This document shows positions 26,150-36,126 of a stretch of 64,000 nt of DNA, piece by piece. The position numbers were made by a program, and so were the translations under genes. The notes under the pieces are model-generated. The model did not search any database and had not been told where the DNA came from. It saw only the letters and a program-made list of their open reading frames with translations. This DNA is from Chitinophaga costaii (GTDB lineage Bacteria; Bacteroidota; Bacteroidia; Chitinophagales; Chitinophagaceae), in assembly GCF_900094705.1 (NCBI RefSeq), contig NZ_FMAR01000003.1, positions 186,001 through 250,000 of the forward strand, written 5' to 3'. Positions within the stretch are counted from its first letter, which is position 1. Each line of letters starts with the position of its first letter.

Positions 26150-27535
26150 ATGGCACCACTCAGAAAAACATTTCCCGTCATCCTGGTAATGATGTCGATC
26201 TCGCTTTTAGGCATCATCCTTATCCAATTAAACTGGATAAAGAATGCGGCGCTTATACAGAAGGAGAAAATAGAGCAACGTTATGTGGATGTGTCCCATC
26301 AATTACGGGATTCTATGCTGCTGCGCGACGCCAAGTTCATGGAACTGAACCTTACTTCCACCTACAATGTACTGGGCAATAACCGCCTTTCTATGGACAG
26401 CTATCACTTTGCCTCCAATTACCGGCCACTCAGTTCCAAGTTTACGATTGCCGAGGTGCACGATATGATTTACCGGGGCCTGCTTAAACAACACCTCAAT
26501 GCCGATAATTTTGATTTTGGAGTAATAGGCCGCTATCCGGATGGATCGGCCTATACCGCCTTGCAAACCTTTAATTTTGCGTCCGTATGGCACCAGGCGT
26601 TGGACTCGCTGACAGGAAATGTAAAGGATGGTTTTGCCTTACAGGTGGTACCCCTCAATTCCGAAGATGCTAACTTCCTGATGGCCCAGGAAAACCTGTT
26701 CATCGTGTTCAGTGATATTCATTACGACAGGATGCTGTTACTGAAGTCACTGGGATGGATGATCATCGGCAGTATTGCATTTACCCTCATCATTATTGGT
26801 GCGTTTGGGCTTACTATCCAAACCATGCTCAATCAAAAGAAGATATCAGAGATCAAATCGGATTTTATCAATAACATGACCCATGAGCTAAAAACCCCGC
26901 TGGCCACGATCTCGCTGGCGGTGGATGCCATCGGCAACGAGAAGGTGATGAGTAACCGGGAAAAGATTGGCTACTTCTCCGGCATTATCAAGGAGGAGAA
27001 TAAACGCATGAACAAGCAGGTGGAAAGTATCCTGCAATCTGCGCTGATAGAAAAGAATGAGATCACTTTGAATCTACAGGCTATCGATGTACACCAGGTA
27101 ATACAGCACACGGTAGATAACCTGCAATTGCAACTGGCCAGCAAAGACGCCCGGGTGGAATTGCAACTGGATGCTGCACAACCTGTTATTAAAGCAGATG
27201 AAGTACATTTTTCCAACGTCATCTTTAACCTGCTGGATAATGCTATAAAGTATTCGCGCCAGCAGTTAGAAATAAAAATTTCTACGTTCAATACCCGCAA
27301 AACGGTGGTGATCACTATTGCAGACAATGGCATTGGGATGAGCCGTGACACGGTGTCGCGCATCTTTGAGAAGTTTTACCGCGCGCATACCGGCAATGTA
27401 CACAACGTGAAGGGTTTTGGCCTAGGGCTGTCTTATGTGAAAGCTATTATCGAAGCGCACAAAGGCAAGATCCGTGTAGAAAGTACACTGGGCAAAGGCA
27501 GTAAGTTCACCATGGAATTTCCACAGGAGGGCTGA
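26150..27535 (+). CDS. Sensor histidine kinase
   Basis: A 461-residue membrane kinase. Helix 1 (about residues 8-28) and helix 2 (about 200-224) enclose a periplasmic sensor of about 170 residues with no motif I recognise. The cytoplasmic part has the H box MTHELKTPLA with phospho-acceptor His245, an N box NLLDNAIKYS, a G1 box DNGIGM, the F box and the GFGLGLSYVKAI G2 box. No response regulator gene lies next to it, so the partner must be encoded elsewhere. No HAMP domain is apparent between helix 2 and the H box. Confidence 0.95.
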   Translation: MAPLRKTFPVILVMMSISLLGIILIQLNWIKNAALIQKEKIEQRYVDVSHQLRDSMLLRDAKFMELNLTSTYNVLGNNRLSMDSYHFASNYRPLSSKFTIAEVHDMIYRGLLKQHLNADNFDFGVIGRYPDGSAYTALQTFNFASVWHQALDSLTGNVKDGFALQVVPLNSEDANFLMAQENLFIVFSDIHYDRMLLLKSLGWMIIGSIAFTLIIIGAFGLTIQTMLNQKKISEIKSDFINNMTHELKTPLATISLAVDAIGNEKVMSNREKIGYFSGIIKEENKRMNKQVESILQSALIEKNEITLNLQAIDVHQVIQHTVDNLQLQLASKDARVELQLDAAQPVIKADEVHFSNVIFNLLDNAIKYSRQQLEIKISTFNTRKTVVITIADNGIGMSRDTVSRIFEKFYRAHTGNVHNVKGFGLGLSYVKAIIEAHKGKIRVESTLGKGSKFTMEFPQEG

Positions 27536-27552
27536 TTGTGGCGAATGCATTA

Positions 27553-27560
27553 TAATTTTG
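27553..27560 (+). promoter_or_regulatory. Probable -7 box of the ThiF-like gene
   Basis: TAATTTTG matches TAnnTTTG and lies 43 bases before the ATG at 27604. No clear -33 box at a proper distance. Confidence 0.35.
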
Positions 27561-27603
27561 AAGCGCCAGCATTCGGCGCAGGCTTTTTTTTAAAATTCTC
27601 AAC

Positions 27604-28416
27604 ATGGCATTAACCGAAAAAGAGATCGCGCGTTATAAACATCCTATTGCCGTACCGGGCATGGGTGTGGGCGTTCAGGAGATATTCAAGCAAACCAGGA
27701 TTTTAGTGGTGGGTACGGGTGGCTTGGGGTGTCCGGTGTTACAGTACCTGAGCCTGTCGGGCATTGGGGTCATCGGCATTGCAGATTATGGGGTCATCCT
27801 GGAGGAAGACCTGCATCGGCAGCCTATTTTCCAGATGCAGGACTTGCGCAAACACAAAGCCAAAATGGCCTCCAGCCGCCTTTGGGCCAGTAATCCCTGG
27901 ACTAAACACTATCCGCTGCTGCTGCAAGTGAAACCGGATAATGTAATGCAATTGTTACAGGGCTTCGATTTGGTGATTGATTGCTCCCAGCACCTGCCTA
28001 CCCACCTGGTGATTAACGATGCCTGTGTGGTACAGGGTGTACCCTTTATCACTGGCGAGGTGCATAATTGGGTGTCTTGGTTTGGGGGCTTTAACATGCC
28101 AGATGGTAAAGGGGGGCGCACGGCTTCCTACCGCTGCGCGGCCGGAACGGTAGACGGCTACCGTAACTACGATGCGGGCTCGCTGGGCGCCACGCATGGC
28201 CTTACCGGCCTCGGAATTGTAAATGAGGTCATTAAATATTTAGCGGGTGTGCCTGGTGGCCTGGCGGGCCGTTTGTACCACTACGATCATTTACACAATT
28301 CGGTGGAAACGCACGGCATAGTCCCGGATGAGGCCATCATCCTGCAAACGCAGGCGCATGGCCTGCTCACGGCAGCAGCGTATGGGCTGGAGATTGTACC
28401 GGATGTGGAGGATTAA
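27604..28416 (+). CDS. ThiF/MoeB/HesA-fold protein lacking canonical E1 residues
   Basis: A 270-residue Rossmann protein with the E1-like nucleotide motif VVGTGGLGCPV (residues 35-45) and the Arg of HRQPIF (Arg72). MoeB/ThiF proteins adenylate the C-terminal glycine of ubiquitin-like sulfur carriers. Here the DxD pair reads DYG (residues 61-63), the catalytic Asp-Asn in the CxDN strand reads SQH (128-130, giving Gln129), the following Arg is His134, and the CxxC zinc pairs are absent (only YRCAAG). It may therefore be inactive as an adenylyltransferase or act on a different substrate. It is convergent with ldcA, 11 bases apart. Confidence 0.85.
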   Translation: MALTEKEIARYKHPIAVPGMGVGVQEIFKQTRILVVGTGGLGCPVLQYLSLSGIGVIGIADYGVILEEDLHRQPIFQMQDLRKHKAKMASSRLWASNPWTKHYPLLLQVKPDNVMQLLQGFDLVIDCSQHLPTHLVINDACVVQGVPFITGEVHNWVSWFGGFNMPDGKGGRTASYRCAAGTVDGYRNYDAGSLGATHGLTGLGIVNEVIKYLAGVPGGLAGRLYHYDHLHNSVETHGIVPDEAIILQTQAHGLLTAAAYGLEIVPDVED

Positions 28417-28427
28417 AAAGAAATAGA

Positions 28428-29342
28428 TTATTTAGTAATTTCTTTCAGCGACGATTGTTTCCCGGTAACTTTTAATTCGTAAGGTACGCCCAGTTTTAGT
28501 GCATAATTTTCCACCTGGTGACCTACCGGGAAACCGTAGGCTACCGGGAATTGGTAATCTTCAACGAGGTGTTGGATGATCTCGTATTCCGTTTCCCCGA
28601 AAGGAGTATTGGTTTCCTTGCCTTGAACAAAAGCACCTACCACCAGCCCTGCAAGCTTCTCCAGCCAGCCTGCGCGTTTCAGGTTATACATCATACGGTC
28701 TACATGATAGCGGTATTCGCCAATATCTTCCAGCAGTAGTATTTTGCCTTTGGTTTTAATTTGGGAGCGTGTACCCGACAGGTTTGCCAGTATGCTCAGG
28801 TTGCCGCCTACTAGCAGGCCGGTAGCCTGACCTTCACGGTCCATGGGGTGGGGTTCTGCATTATATTTCACTGCCTTGCCTTTGAGGGCTTGCTGGAGGC
28901 TGTGTACGTATTTATTGGCATGGGTTTCTTCGGTAATGCCGCCCGCCATCACGGAGTGTAGCGTGGGGATGCCCAGGCGTTGGTGAATGTGTGCGTGCAG
29001 CACGGTAATATCGCTATAGCCGCAAAGCCATTTGGGATGCTTACGGAATTTGGTAAAATCCAGGTTGTCCACAATGCAGATGGTACCATAGCCACCGCGG
29101 CCGAAAAGGATGGCTTTGATATCTTTATCATCGAGCATGTCCTGTAATTCCTCCTGCCGCAGTTCGTCCGGGGCGGAGAAATTATGAAAGCCGGTGCCGA
29201 TGGTAATGCCCATTTGCACACGGAAGCCCCAGGTGGTCAGCACGTTAGCCGCATAATCTGCCGCTGCCTGTTCCATCTTGCTGCCTGGGCAGGTGATGCC
29301 TATCAGGTCGCCTTTCTTTAGATATGCTGGTATTTTTATCAT
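28428..29342 (-). CDS. ldcA: LD-carboxypeptidase (peptidase family S66)
   Basis: A 304-residue serine peptidase that trims D-Ala from murein tetrapeptides in peptidoglycan recycling. The N-terminal ITCPGSKM, the glycine-rich FGRGGYGT, the nucleophile Ser in CGYSDITVLHAHI, the catalytic Glu in LLEDIGEYRYHVDRM, and the C-terminal His in GFPVGH are all in place and in family order. No signal peptide, consistent with cytoplasmic action. Divergent from metG. Confidence 0.93.
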   Translation of the reverse strand: MIKIPAYLKKGDLIGITCPGSKMEQAAADYAANVLTTWGFRVQMGITIGTGFHNFSAPDELRQEELQDMLDDKDIKAILFGRGGYGTICIVDNLDFTKFRKHPKWLCGYSDITVLHAHIHQRLGIPTLHSVMAGGITEETHANKYVHSLQQALKGKAVKYNAEPHPMDREGQATGLLVGGNLSILANLSGTRSQIKTKGKILLLEDIGEYRYHVDRMMYNLKRAGWLEKLAGLVVGAFVQGKETNTPFGETEYEIIQHLVEDYQFPVAYGFPVGHQVENYALKLGVPYELKVTGKQSSLKEITK

Positions 29343-29356
29343 TGTAGTGCTTTATT

Positions 29357-29364
29357 TACCTTTG
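29357..29364 (+). promoter_or_regulatory. Possible -7 box of metG
   Basis: TACCTTTG matches TAnnTTTG, 77 bases before the metG ATG. No clear -33 partner. Confidence 0.35.
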
Positions 29365-29441
29365 TTGTCCTTCGGGCTAAGTTGATGAATAGTTTTGTTT
29401 ATTCCAAATCCACCTTGGCCAAGGACAATTTTTAGAACAAT

Positions 29442-31532
29442 ATGGAAAAGATCAGCAGATATTTAGTCACTGCCGCCCTGCCTTACGCCAATGGTCCCGT
29501 ACACATCGGACATTTGGCGGGCTGTTACCTTCCGGCGGATATTTACGTGCGTTACCTGCGGGCCCGGAAAGCGGATGTTAAATTCGTTTCCGGTACTGAC
29601 GAGCATGGAGTACCCATTAATATCAAGGCGATGAAGGAAAACACTTCCCCCCAGGATGTAGTAGACCGTTATCACCGTATCATTGGCGACAGTTTTGCCG
29701 CCATGGATATTTCCTTCGATATTTTTGCCCGTACTTCTAGCCCGGTACATCATCAAACGGCATCGGATTTTTTTAAGCACATGTATGATAAAGGTCTGTT
29801 TGAAGAAAAAGAAACAGAACAATTTTACGACCCTGAAACAGCCACTTTCCTGGCCGACCGTTATATTGTGGGTACCTGCCCCGTGTGCGGCAATGATAAG
29901 GCTTATGGTGATCAATGTGAACGCTGTGGCACGGCCCTGAGTCCGGAGGAACTGATTAACCCCCGCTCTGCTCTGAGTAACGCGGTGCCGGTGAAACGTA
30001 AGACCAAACATTGGTACATGCCTTTGCAAAATTATGAGCCTTGGCTAAAAACCTGGCTGCTGGAAGGACATAAGGAATGGAAGCCCAATGTGTATGGCCA
30101 ATGCAAAAGCTGGTTAGACAACGGTTTGCACAGCCGCGCCATGACGCGCGATAGCAACTGGGGCATTAAGGTGCCACTGCCCGATGCCGAAGGCAAGGTG
30201 CTGTATGTTTGGTTTGATGCGCCGATCGGCTATATTTCCGCCACCAGAGAACTTACCGAAAACTGGCAAGACTACTGGTGCAAGGAAGATACTAAGCTGG
30301 TACACTTTATTGGTAAAGACAATATCGTTTTTCACTGTGTTATTTTCCCTAGCATGCTGAAAGGACATGGTGGTTATATTTTCCCGGAAAATGTGCCGGC
30401 CAATGAGTTCCTCAACATAGAAGGTGAAAAAGTATCTACCTCCCGCGATTGGGCCGTGTGGGTGCATGAATATGTGAACGACTTTCCTGGCCAGCAAGAT
30501 GTACTTCGTTATGTACTTTGCGCCAATGCGCCGGAAACGAAAGACAATGATTTTACCTGGAAAGACTTCCAGGATCGCAATAACAGTGAATTAGTAGCCA
30601 TCTTCGGCAACTTCGTGAACCGTACCATGGTGCTCATGCATAAACTATGTGGCGGTAAGGTGCCAACTTTCCACCCCGATAAAAAAGACGCCCGTGACGA
30701 AGCGCTGGTACAGGTGTTACAAGATGCCAAAAACAAAATCGAAACTTCCCTGGAAACCTTCCATTTCCGGGATGCCTTGACGGAAGTAATGAATGTGGCC
30801 CGCGAAGGCAACAAATATTTACAGGAAAAACAACCATGGATACTGGCTAAGACGCCACAGTTGCAGGAGGATAACCAGGCGCTGATTGATAATTGCCTGC
30901 ATTTGTGTCTGCAACTTACCGCCAACCTGGCCATCTTTATCCATCCTTTCCTGCCCACCACGGCGAAGAAAATACTGCACATGCTAAAATTGGTAGATCG
31001 CGTGCTGGACTGGGAAAACGCAGGGAGCACTAAGCTGGTAAGTGTAGGATATTCCATGCGTCCACCGGAGTTGTTATTTGCCAAGGTGGAGGACGCACAG
31101 ATTGCCGCTCAGGTAGAAAAACTGCATACGCGCGCTGCTGCTTCCGTGGCGGGTACGCTCGCTGCGGTAGATCCTGTTGCTGAGGCACCTGCCTTTGCGC
31201 CCCTGAAACCTGAAATTCAATTCGACGATTTTGCCAAACTGGACCTGCGCATTGGCACCATTACCCATGCAGAAAAAGTACCCAAGGCAGACAAATTGCT
31301 GCAACTCACAGTAGACCTGGGTTTTGAAACCCGCACGGTAGTTTCCGGTATTGCGGCTCACTTTTCCCCGGAAGAGATCATTGGTAAACAGGTAACCCTA
31401 GTGGCCAACCTGGCGCCCCGTAAGATGCGCGGTATTGAAAGCCAAGGCATGATACTGATGGCCGAACAAAATGGTAAGCTGGAATTCATTAACAGCGCTA
31501 CCCTGGTGGCGCCTGGTGCAAGCATCAGTTAA
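29442..31532 (+). CDS. metG: Methionyl-tRNA synthetase
   Basis: A 696-residue class I synthetase. It has the HIGH motif at residues 21-24, a zinc knuckle with Cys146, Cys149, Cys159 and Cys162, and a KMSKS-equivalent reading KVSTS near residue 343. The anticodon-binding helical domain follows, then a C-terminal tRNA-binding (Arc1p/EMAP-like) domain from about residue 590 ([14 protein letters not shown]), which dimerises the enzyme. A strong terminator follows. Confidence 0.97.
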   Translation: MEKISRYLVTAALPYANGPVHIGHLAGCYLPADIYVRYLRARKADVKFVSGTDEHGVPINIKAMKENTSPQDVVDRYHRIIGDSFAAMDISFDIFARTSSPVHHQTASDFFKHMYDKGLFEEKETEQFYDPETATFLADRYIVGTCPVCGNDKAYGDQCERCGTALSPEELINPRSALSNAVPVKRKTKHWYMPLQNYEPWLKTWLLEGHKEWKPNVYGQCKSWLDNGLHSRAMTRDSNWGIKVPLPDAEGKVLYVWFDAPIGYISATRELTENWQDYWCKEDTKLVHFIGKDNIVFHCVIFPSMLKGHGGYIFPENVPANEFLNIEGEKVSTSRDWAVWVHEYVNDFPGQQDVLRYVLCANAPETKDNDFTWKDFQDRNNSELVAIFGNFVNRTMVLMHKLCGGKVPTFHPDKKDARDEALVQVLQDAKNKIETSLETFHFRDALTEVMNVAREGNKYLQEKQPWILAKTPQLQEDNQALIDNCLHLCLQLTANLAIFIHPFLPTTAKKILHMLKLVDRVLDWENAGSTKLVSVGYSMRPPELLFAKVEDAQIAAQVEKLHTRAAASVAGTLAAVDPVAEAPAFAPLKPEIQFDDFAKLDLRIGTITHAEKVPKADKLLQLTVDLGFETRTVVSGIAAHFSPEEIIGKQVTLVANLAPRKMRGIESQGMILMAEQNGKLEFINSATLVAPGASIS

Positions 31533-31616
31533 AAATGGATTAATAGGATATATTAAAGACCCGAATGCGTTGAAATATAGCACCGTTGTGGCTTTCCGAC
31601 CGTGCTAATGATCAAG

Positions 31617-31649
31617 GGCCGGCATGCTGATAGAATGCCGGCCTTTTTT
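31617..31649 (+). terminator. Intrinsic terminator after metG
   Basis: Stem GGCCGGCAT / ATGCCGGCC with a nine-base loop followed by six T residues. Confidence 0.93.
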
Positions 31650-31733
31650 ATGCCTGCCAGTTTTGTGTATAAAAAAGCGCTAAATTCAAGGATTGAATTT
31701 TGTTAACGGCTGATCGCTAAAGTACACGGCTTT

Positions 31734-34133
31734 ATGAAAAGACATATTAATAAGGTGGCAATACTGGGTTCTGGTGTGATGGGGTCCCGTATTGCATTAC
31801 ATTTTGCAGGTATAGGGGTACAGGTATTGCTACTCGATATTGTTCCCAAAGAACTCAACGCCGCAGAAGCTGCCAAGGGACTTACACCCGAGCATCCTGC
31901 AGTAAAAAACCGTATCGTAAACGAAGCGCTGCAAGCTGCGATTAAGTCTAACCCCTCCCCCGTATATGCACAAGATGCAGTGAAACATGTAAAGACCGGC
32001 AATTTTACCGATAACATGAAAGACATTGCTGCTTGCGATTGGATCATTGAAGTTGTGGTAGAAAACCTGGCGGTGAAAAAGAGTGTGTTTGATCAGGTGG
32101 AAAAATTCCGCAAACCTGGTACTCTCATCACTTCCAATACTTCCGGTATCCCCATTCATCTCATGGCCGAAGGCCGCAGCGAAGATTTTCAGCAGCATTT
32201 CTGCGGCACCCACTTTTTTAATCCGCCGCGTTACCTGCGCTTGCTTGAAATAATTCCTACCCCGCATACCCAACCCGAAGTCATAGATTTTCTTCTGCAC
32301 TATGGTGATTTATATTTGGGCAAAACCACCGTGTTGTGCAAAGACACACCAGCGTTTATTGCCAACCGGGTAGGCGTATTTTCCATCATGGCCATCTTTC
32401 ACATCATGCAGGAAATGGGCCTGAACATAGACGATATTGACGCCCTTACAGGCCCGGTGATAGGCCATCCCAAGAGCGCGACCTTCCGCACCGCCGACGT
32501 TGTAGGCATAGACACATTGGTGCGCGTAGCAAAAGGCGTTTTGGAAAATTGTAAGGAGGACGAATCATTAAAGATTTTTGAAATACCCTCCTTCCTCCGG
32601 CAAGTGGTGGAAAACAACTGGCTGGGCGATAAAACAGGGCAGGGTTTCTATAAAAAAACAAAAGGGGAAGGCGGCAAGGAAATATTGACGCTGAACCTGC
32701 AAACCATGGAATATGGTCCCCGGCAGAAAGCAAAATTTGCCAGCCTGGATGCCGCTAAACCTGTAGAAGACCTGAAACAGCGCACCAAAATGCTGGCTGC
32801 AGGCAGTGATAAGGCCGGGCAATTTTACCAGCAGCTATTTGCACATTTATTTTCTTATGTGAGTAACCGCATTCCGGAAATTGCCGATGACCTGTACAAA
32901 GTAGATGATGCAATGAAAGCCGGGTTTGGCTGGGAGCTGGGTACTTTTGAAACCTGGGACTTGCTGGGCGTAGCGCAATATGTAACCGTGATAGAAGGCA
33001 AAGGCTTAACCGTGGCAAGCTGGGTGAAAGACATGCTGGCCAAAGGTATTACGCAGTTTTACAAAGTTGAAAACGGCAAAAAACTATATTACGACCGCCA
33101 CACCCAAGCGTATAAAGTGATACCGGGTGCAGCGTCTTTCATTATCCTGGAAAACTATGCCAGCAATACCGTTTGGAAAAACAGTGCCTGCAAATTATAC
33201 GACATTGGTGATGGTGTATTATGCATAGACTGGCAAACCAAGATGAATACCATTGGCGGGGAAGTGTTGGAAGGCGTAAACAAGGCAATAGATATTGCGG
33301 AAAAAGATTTTCGTGGGTTGGTGATTGGCAACGACGGCGCCAACTTTTCTGCCGGGGCCAATGTAGGTATGATCTTCATGCTGGCGGCAGAGCAGGAATA
33401 TGATGAGCTGGATATGGCGGTGCGCCTGTTTCAGCGTACCACCATGCGCATCCGCTATTCTGCCATCCCTGTAGTGGTGGCACCGCACGCGCTCACTTTG
33501 GGCGGCGGCTGCGAAATGTGCCTGCATGCAGACAAAGTACAGGCAAGTGCCGAAAGTTATATCGGTCTGGTGGAGCTGGGAGTGGGCCTGATACCTGGCG
33601 GTGGCGGCACCAAAGAAATGACCGTGCGTGCCAGCGATGAATTTGTAGAAGGTGAGATAGACCAGGAATGGCTGAAAAACCGCTTCCTCACGGTGGCTAC
33701 CGCCAAGGTATCTACTTCCGCGCAGGAAGCATATGGCCTGGGCATTTTGCGCAAAGGACACGATGAGATCACCTTCAACCCCAGCCGGGTTATTGCCGAT
33801 GCCAAACGCAGTGTGATAGTAATGGCCGAAGAAGGGTATACCCGCCCACAGGAAAGAAAAGACATCCGCGTACTGGGCCGCAGCGCCCTGGGTACCCTGC
33901 TTACGGGCATTAACGCGATGCACTTCGGCAACTATATATCCGATCACGACGCCAAGATTGCGGGTAAGCTGGCCTTCGTTATGTGTGGTGGTGACCTAAG
34001 TGAGCCTACCCTGGTGAGCGAGCAATACCTCCTGGACCTGGAACGCGAAGCATTCCTGAGCCTGAGTGCAGAACGTAAAACCCTGGAGCGCCTGCAATCC
34101 GTGATTAAAACAGGCCGTCCCATCAGAAACTAA
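31734..34133 (+). CDS. 3-hydroxyacyl-CoA dehydrogenase / enoyl-CoA hydratase fusion (FadN-like)
   Basis: A 799-residue bifunctional enzyme of fatty-acid beta-oxidation. The NAD-binding hydroxyacyl-CoA dehydrogenase comes first (VAILGSGVMGSRIALHFAGIG, then FCGTHFFNPPRYLRLLEIIPT with the catalytic His), and the enoyl-CoA hydratase/crotonase domain lies at the C-terminal side (NFSAGANVGM, then LGGGCEMCLHAD with oxyanion-hole glycines and VELGVGLIPGGGGTKEM). This order is that of FadN, opposite to E. coli FadB. Usually a thiolase gene follows; here none does, and a terminator follows instead. Confidence 0.93.
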   Translation: MKRHINKVAILGSGVMGSRIALHFAGIGVQVLLLDIVPKELNAAEAAKGLTPEHPAVKNRIVNEALQAAIKSNPSPVYAQDAVKHVKTGNFTDNMKDIAACDWIIEVVVENLAVKKSVFDQVEKFRKPGTLITSNTSGIPIHLMAEGRSEDFQQHFCGTHFFNPPRYLRLLEIIPTPHTQPEVIDFLLHYGDLYLGKTTVLCKDTPAFIANRVGVFSIMAIFHIMQEMGLNIDDIDALTGPVIGHPKSATFRTADVVGIDTLVRVAKGVLENCKEDESLKIFEIPSFLRQVVENNWLGDKTGQGFYKKTKGEGGKEILTLNLQTMEYGPRQKAKFASLDAAKPVEDLKQRTKMLAAGSDKAGQFYQQLFAHLFSYVSNRIPEIADDLYKVDDAMKAGFGWELGTFETWDLLGVAQYVTVIEGKGLTVASWVKDMLAKGITQFYKVENGKKLYYDRHTQAYKVIPGAASFIILENYASNTVWKNSACKLYDIGDGVLCIDWQTKMNTIGGEVLEGVNKAIDIAEKDFRGLVIGNDGANFSAGANVGMIFMLAAEQEYDELDMAVRLFQRTTMRIRYSAIPVVVAPHALTLGGGCEMCLHADKVQASAESYIGLVELGVGLIPGGGGTKEMTVRASDEFVEGEIDQEWLKNRFLTVATAKVSTSAQEAYGLGILRKGHDEITFNPSRVIADAKRSVIVMAEEGYTRPQERKDIRVLGRSALGTLLTGINAMHFGNYISDHDAKIAGKLAFVMCGGDLSEPTLVSEQYLLDLEREAFLSLSAERKTLERLQSVIKTGRPIRN

Positions 34134-34171
34134 TCCTGATCCTTAGTTTCATCAAATCTTACGTAGAAAAT

Positions 34172-34228
34172 CGTCGTTTTGTTGCTTATCTTTCGGTATC
34201 ATCGTAGCAACCAAACGACGGTTTTTTT
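34172..34228 (+). terminator. Terminator after the beta-oxidation gene
   Basis: Arms CGTCGTTTTGTTGC and GCAACCAAACGACG pair except for one mismatch, followed by G and seven T residues. An upstream start for the next gene at 34179 would lie inside this hairpin. Confidence 0.8.
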
Positions 34229-34301
34229 ATGGCCTATTCGTGCATATACTAATTATTACTACCCCGGTAATCTTGCCATTCACCGATTTAACCAATTCAC
34301 T

Positions 34302-35204
34302 TTGTCAATTCTTTCCCTGCAACAAATTTCTAAAAATTACGGAGCTATACAGGCTTTAAATGCCGTATCGTTTGACGTGCCCAATGGCAGCGTGTTTGGC
34401 ATCCTGGGACCTAATGGTAGCGGCAAAACCACGCTGCTGGGCATTGTAACGGATGTGCTGAAAGCCAACAGTGGCAGTTTCACACTATTTGACCAACCAG
34501 CTGCCGCCACACAGCGCCGGCAGATTGGTACGCTACTGGAAACACCGAATTTTTATCATTATCTCTCTGCTTACGATAATCTCACTATTTCGGCCTCCAT
34601 CAAAGGACATGGTGAAAATGATATTGAGCGGGTGTTAAAGGTGGTGGGATTATGGGAACGCAAGGATGCTAAATTTAAGACCTACTCCCTGGGTATGAAA
34701 CAACGGCTGGCCATCGGGGCTGCTCTGCTGGGCAATCCCGAGGTACTGGTGCTGGACGAACCTACCAACGGCCTGGATCCAGTGGGTATTGCAGAAGTGC
34801 GCACCCTTATCCGTGATCTGGCCAAAGGGGGTAAAACCATCATCATGGCCAGCCACCTGCTGGATGAAGTAGAGAGGGTGTGTACCCATGTGGCCATATT
34901 GCGGAAGGGAACCTTGCTGCTCTCCGGTGCTGTAAATGAAGTGATACAGCGCGAAGAGATTTTTGAACTGGGTGCCGCTAGCATTGAAATGTTGCGCCGC
35001 ACGCTGGAACAGCATCCCGGCTTTATATCCTTTGCCGGCAGCAACGAGGGCGATACCGTACAAGCTATTTTTAAAAGCGATGTAAACCCTGCGACCATCA
35101 ATCATTTTTGCGCCGAAAAAGGCATCTGGCTCAATCACCTGCAAAGCCGCAAAAAAAGTCTCGAAACCGCATTCCTGGAACTTACCAACGATACCCGAAA
35201 CTAA
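34302..35204 (+). CDS. ABC transporter ATP-binding protein
   Basis: A 300-residue ATPase from a TTG start at 34302 giving a natural N-terminus (M-SILSLQQISKNYGAIQAL). Walker A is GPNGSGKTT, the signature YSLGMKQRLAIG, Walker B LVLDEPTNGLDP, and the switch His is in IIMASHLL. It groups with drug/lipid/GldA-type exporters that pair with an ABC-2-like permease, encoded six bases downstream. The open frame extends upstream to 34179 but that part lies over a terminator hairpin and looks non-coding. Confidence 0.9.
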   Translation: MSILSLQQISKNYGAIQALNAVSFDVPNGSVFGILGPNGSGKTTLLGIVTDVLKANSGSFTLFDQPAAATQRRQIGTLLETPNFYHYLSAYDNLTISASIKGHGENDIERVLKVVGLWERKDAKFKTYSLGMKQRLAIGAALLGNPEVLVLDEPTNGLDPVGIAEVRTLIRDLAKGGKTIIMASHLLDEVERVCTHVAILRKGTLLLSGAVNEVIQREEIFELGAASIEMLRRTLEQHPGFISFAGSNEGDTVQAIFKSDVNPATINHFCAEKGIWLNHLQSRKKSLETAFLELTNDTRN

Positions 35205-35210
35205 AGCACT

Positions 35211-35990
35211 ATGTTCTTTCAAATTATGCATACCGAATGGCTGAAAGTGAAAAAATACCGCACCTTCTGGGTATTGCTTGGCCTGTTTGTCGTATTTGCC
35301 ATAAGTATAAATTATTTTACCATCTTGCTGATGAAGATGGTGAAGGAGAAATCAAATAATCTTTTCAGTCCTTTGCTGTACGACTATCCGCAGGTATGGC
35401 AAAGCGTGGCCTTTACGTTCAGTTATATTTCACTGTTGCTTGGCTTACTGGTGATCATCCTGATAAGCAACGAATATACCTTTCGCACCCACCGGCAAAA
35501 TGTGATAGACGGTTGGAGCCGGCAAACGTTCATGTTGTCTAAACTGTTTTGGGTAGTGTTGCTCAGCATAGGAGCCACGGTATTGTGTTTGATCACGGGG
35601 ATTATCTTCGCGGCTATTTTTGGCGAACGTGGTTTCAGTACGGAGAACATTCAATTCCTGGGGGTATATTTTCTGCAATGCCTGATGTCACTTACCCTGG
35701 CCATGCTCATAGCAGTGCTTGTAAAGCGGTCGGGCCTCAGCATCGTGTTGTACCTTGCATACTTGTTCCTGGAAAATATTGCCCAGCTAATACTTACCAA
35801 AAATGATATTCGCCTGGGTCGTCTTTTACCACTGGAAGCGGCAGACCGCCTGCTGGGGTATCCCTTCGTGGAAAAATTGATGCCAGATACCCAGGCATAC
35901 AGTCCCTGGTTGTATGTAATCATGCTGGTGATCTATATCTTAGCCGTCAATTATTTTGTAGGCCGCCGGCTTTTGAGAACAGATTTTTAA
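35211..35990 (+). CDS. ABC transporter permease
   Basis: A 259-residue membrane protein with six predicted helices, beginning with MHTEWLKVKKYRTFWVLLGLF, a usual start of ABC-2-type permeases. It pairs with the preceding ATPase; the substrate is unknown. A conserved cytoplasmic YTFRTHRQNVIDGWSR segment between helices 2 and 3 is typical of these exporters. Confidence 0.88.
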   Translation: MFFQIMHTEWLKVKKYRTFWVLLGLFVVFAISINYFTILLMKMVKEKSNNLFSPLLYDYPQVWQSVAFTFSYISLLLGLLVIILISNEYTFRTHRQNVIDGWSRQTFMLSKLFWVVLLSIGATVLCLITGIIFAAIFGERGFSTENIQFLGVYFLQCLMSLTLAMLIAVLVKRSGLSIVLYLAYLFLENIAQLILTKNDIRLGRLLPLEAADRLLGYPFVEKLMPDTQAYSPWLYVIMLVIYILAVNYFVGRRLLRTDF

Positions 35991-36126
35991 AATAATACCA
36001 CTATATGCCAGCAACACCACAAGAGCTGCCCTTCTATAGTGTTGCTATTTAGGAGAAACTTTCAGGGTCAACAATTAACAAATTTAGTCCCGTACAGCCA
36101 TTACATTTGCAGGATAAAATAAGACG

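Noticed and set aside
33219..33947. A 242-codon minus-strand frame
   Set aside because: Shadow of the hydratase domain; no start context or family motif.
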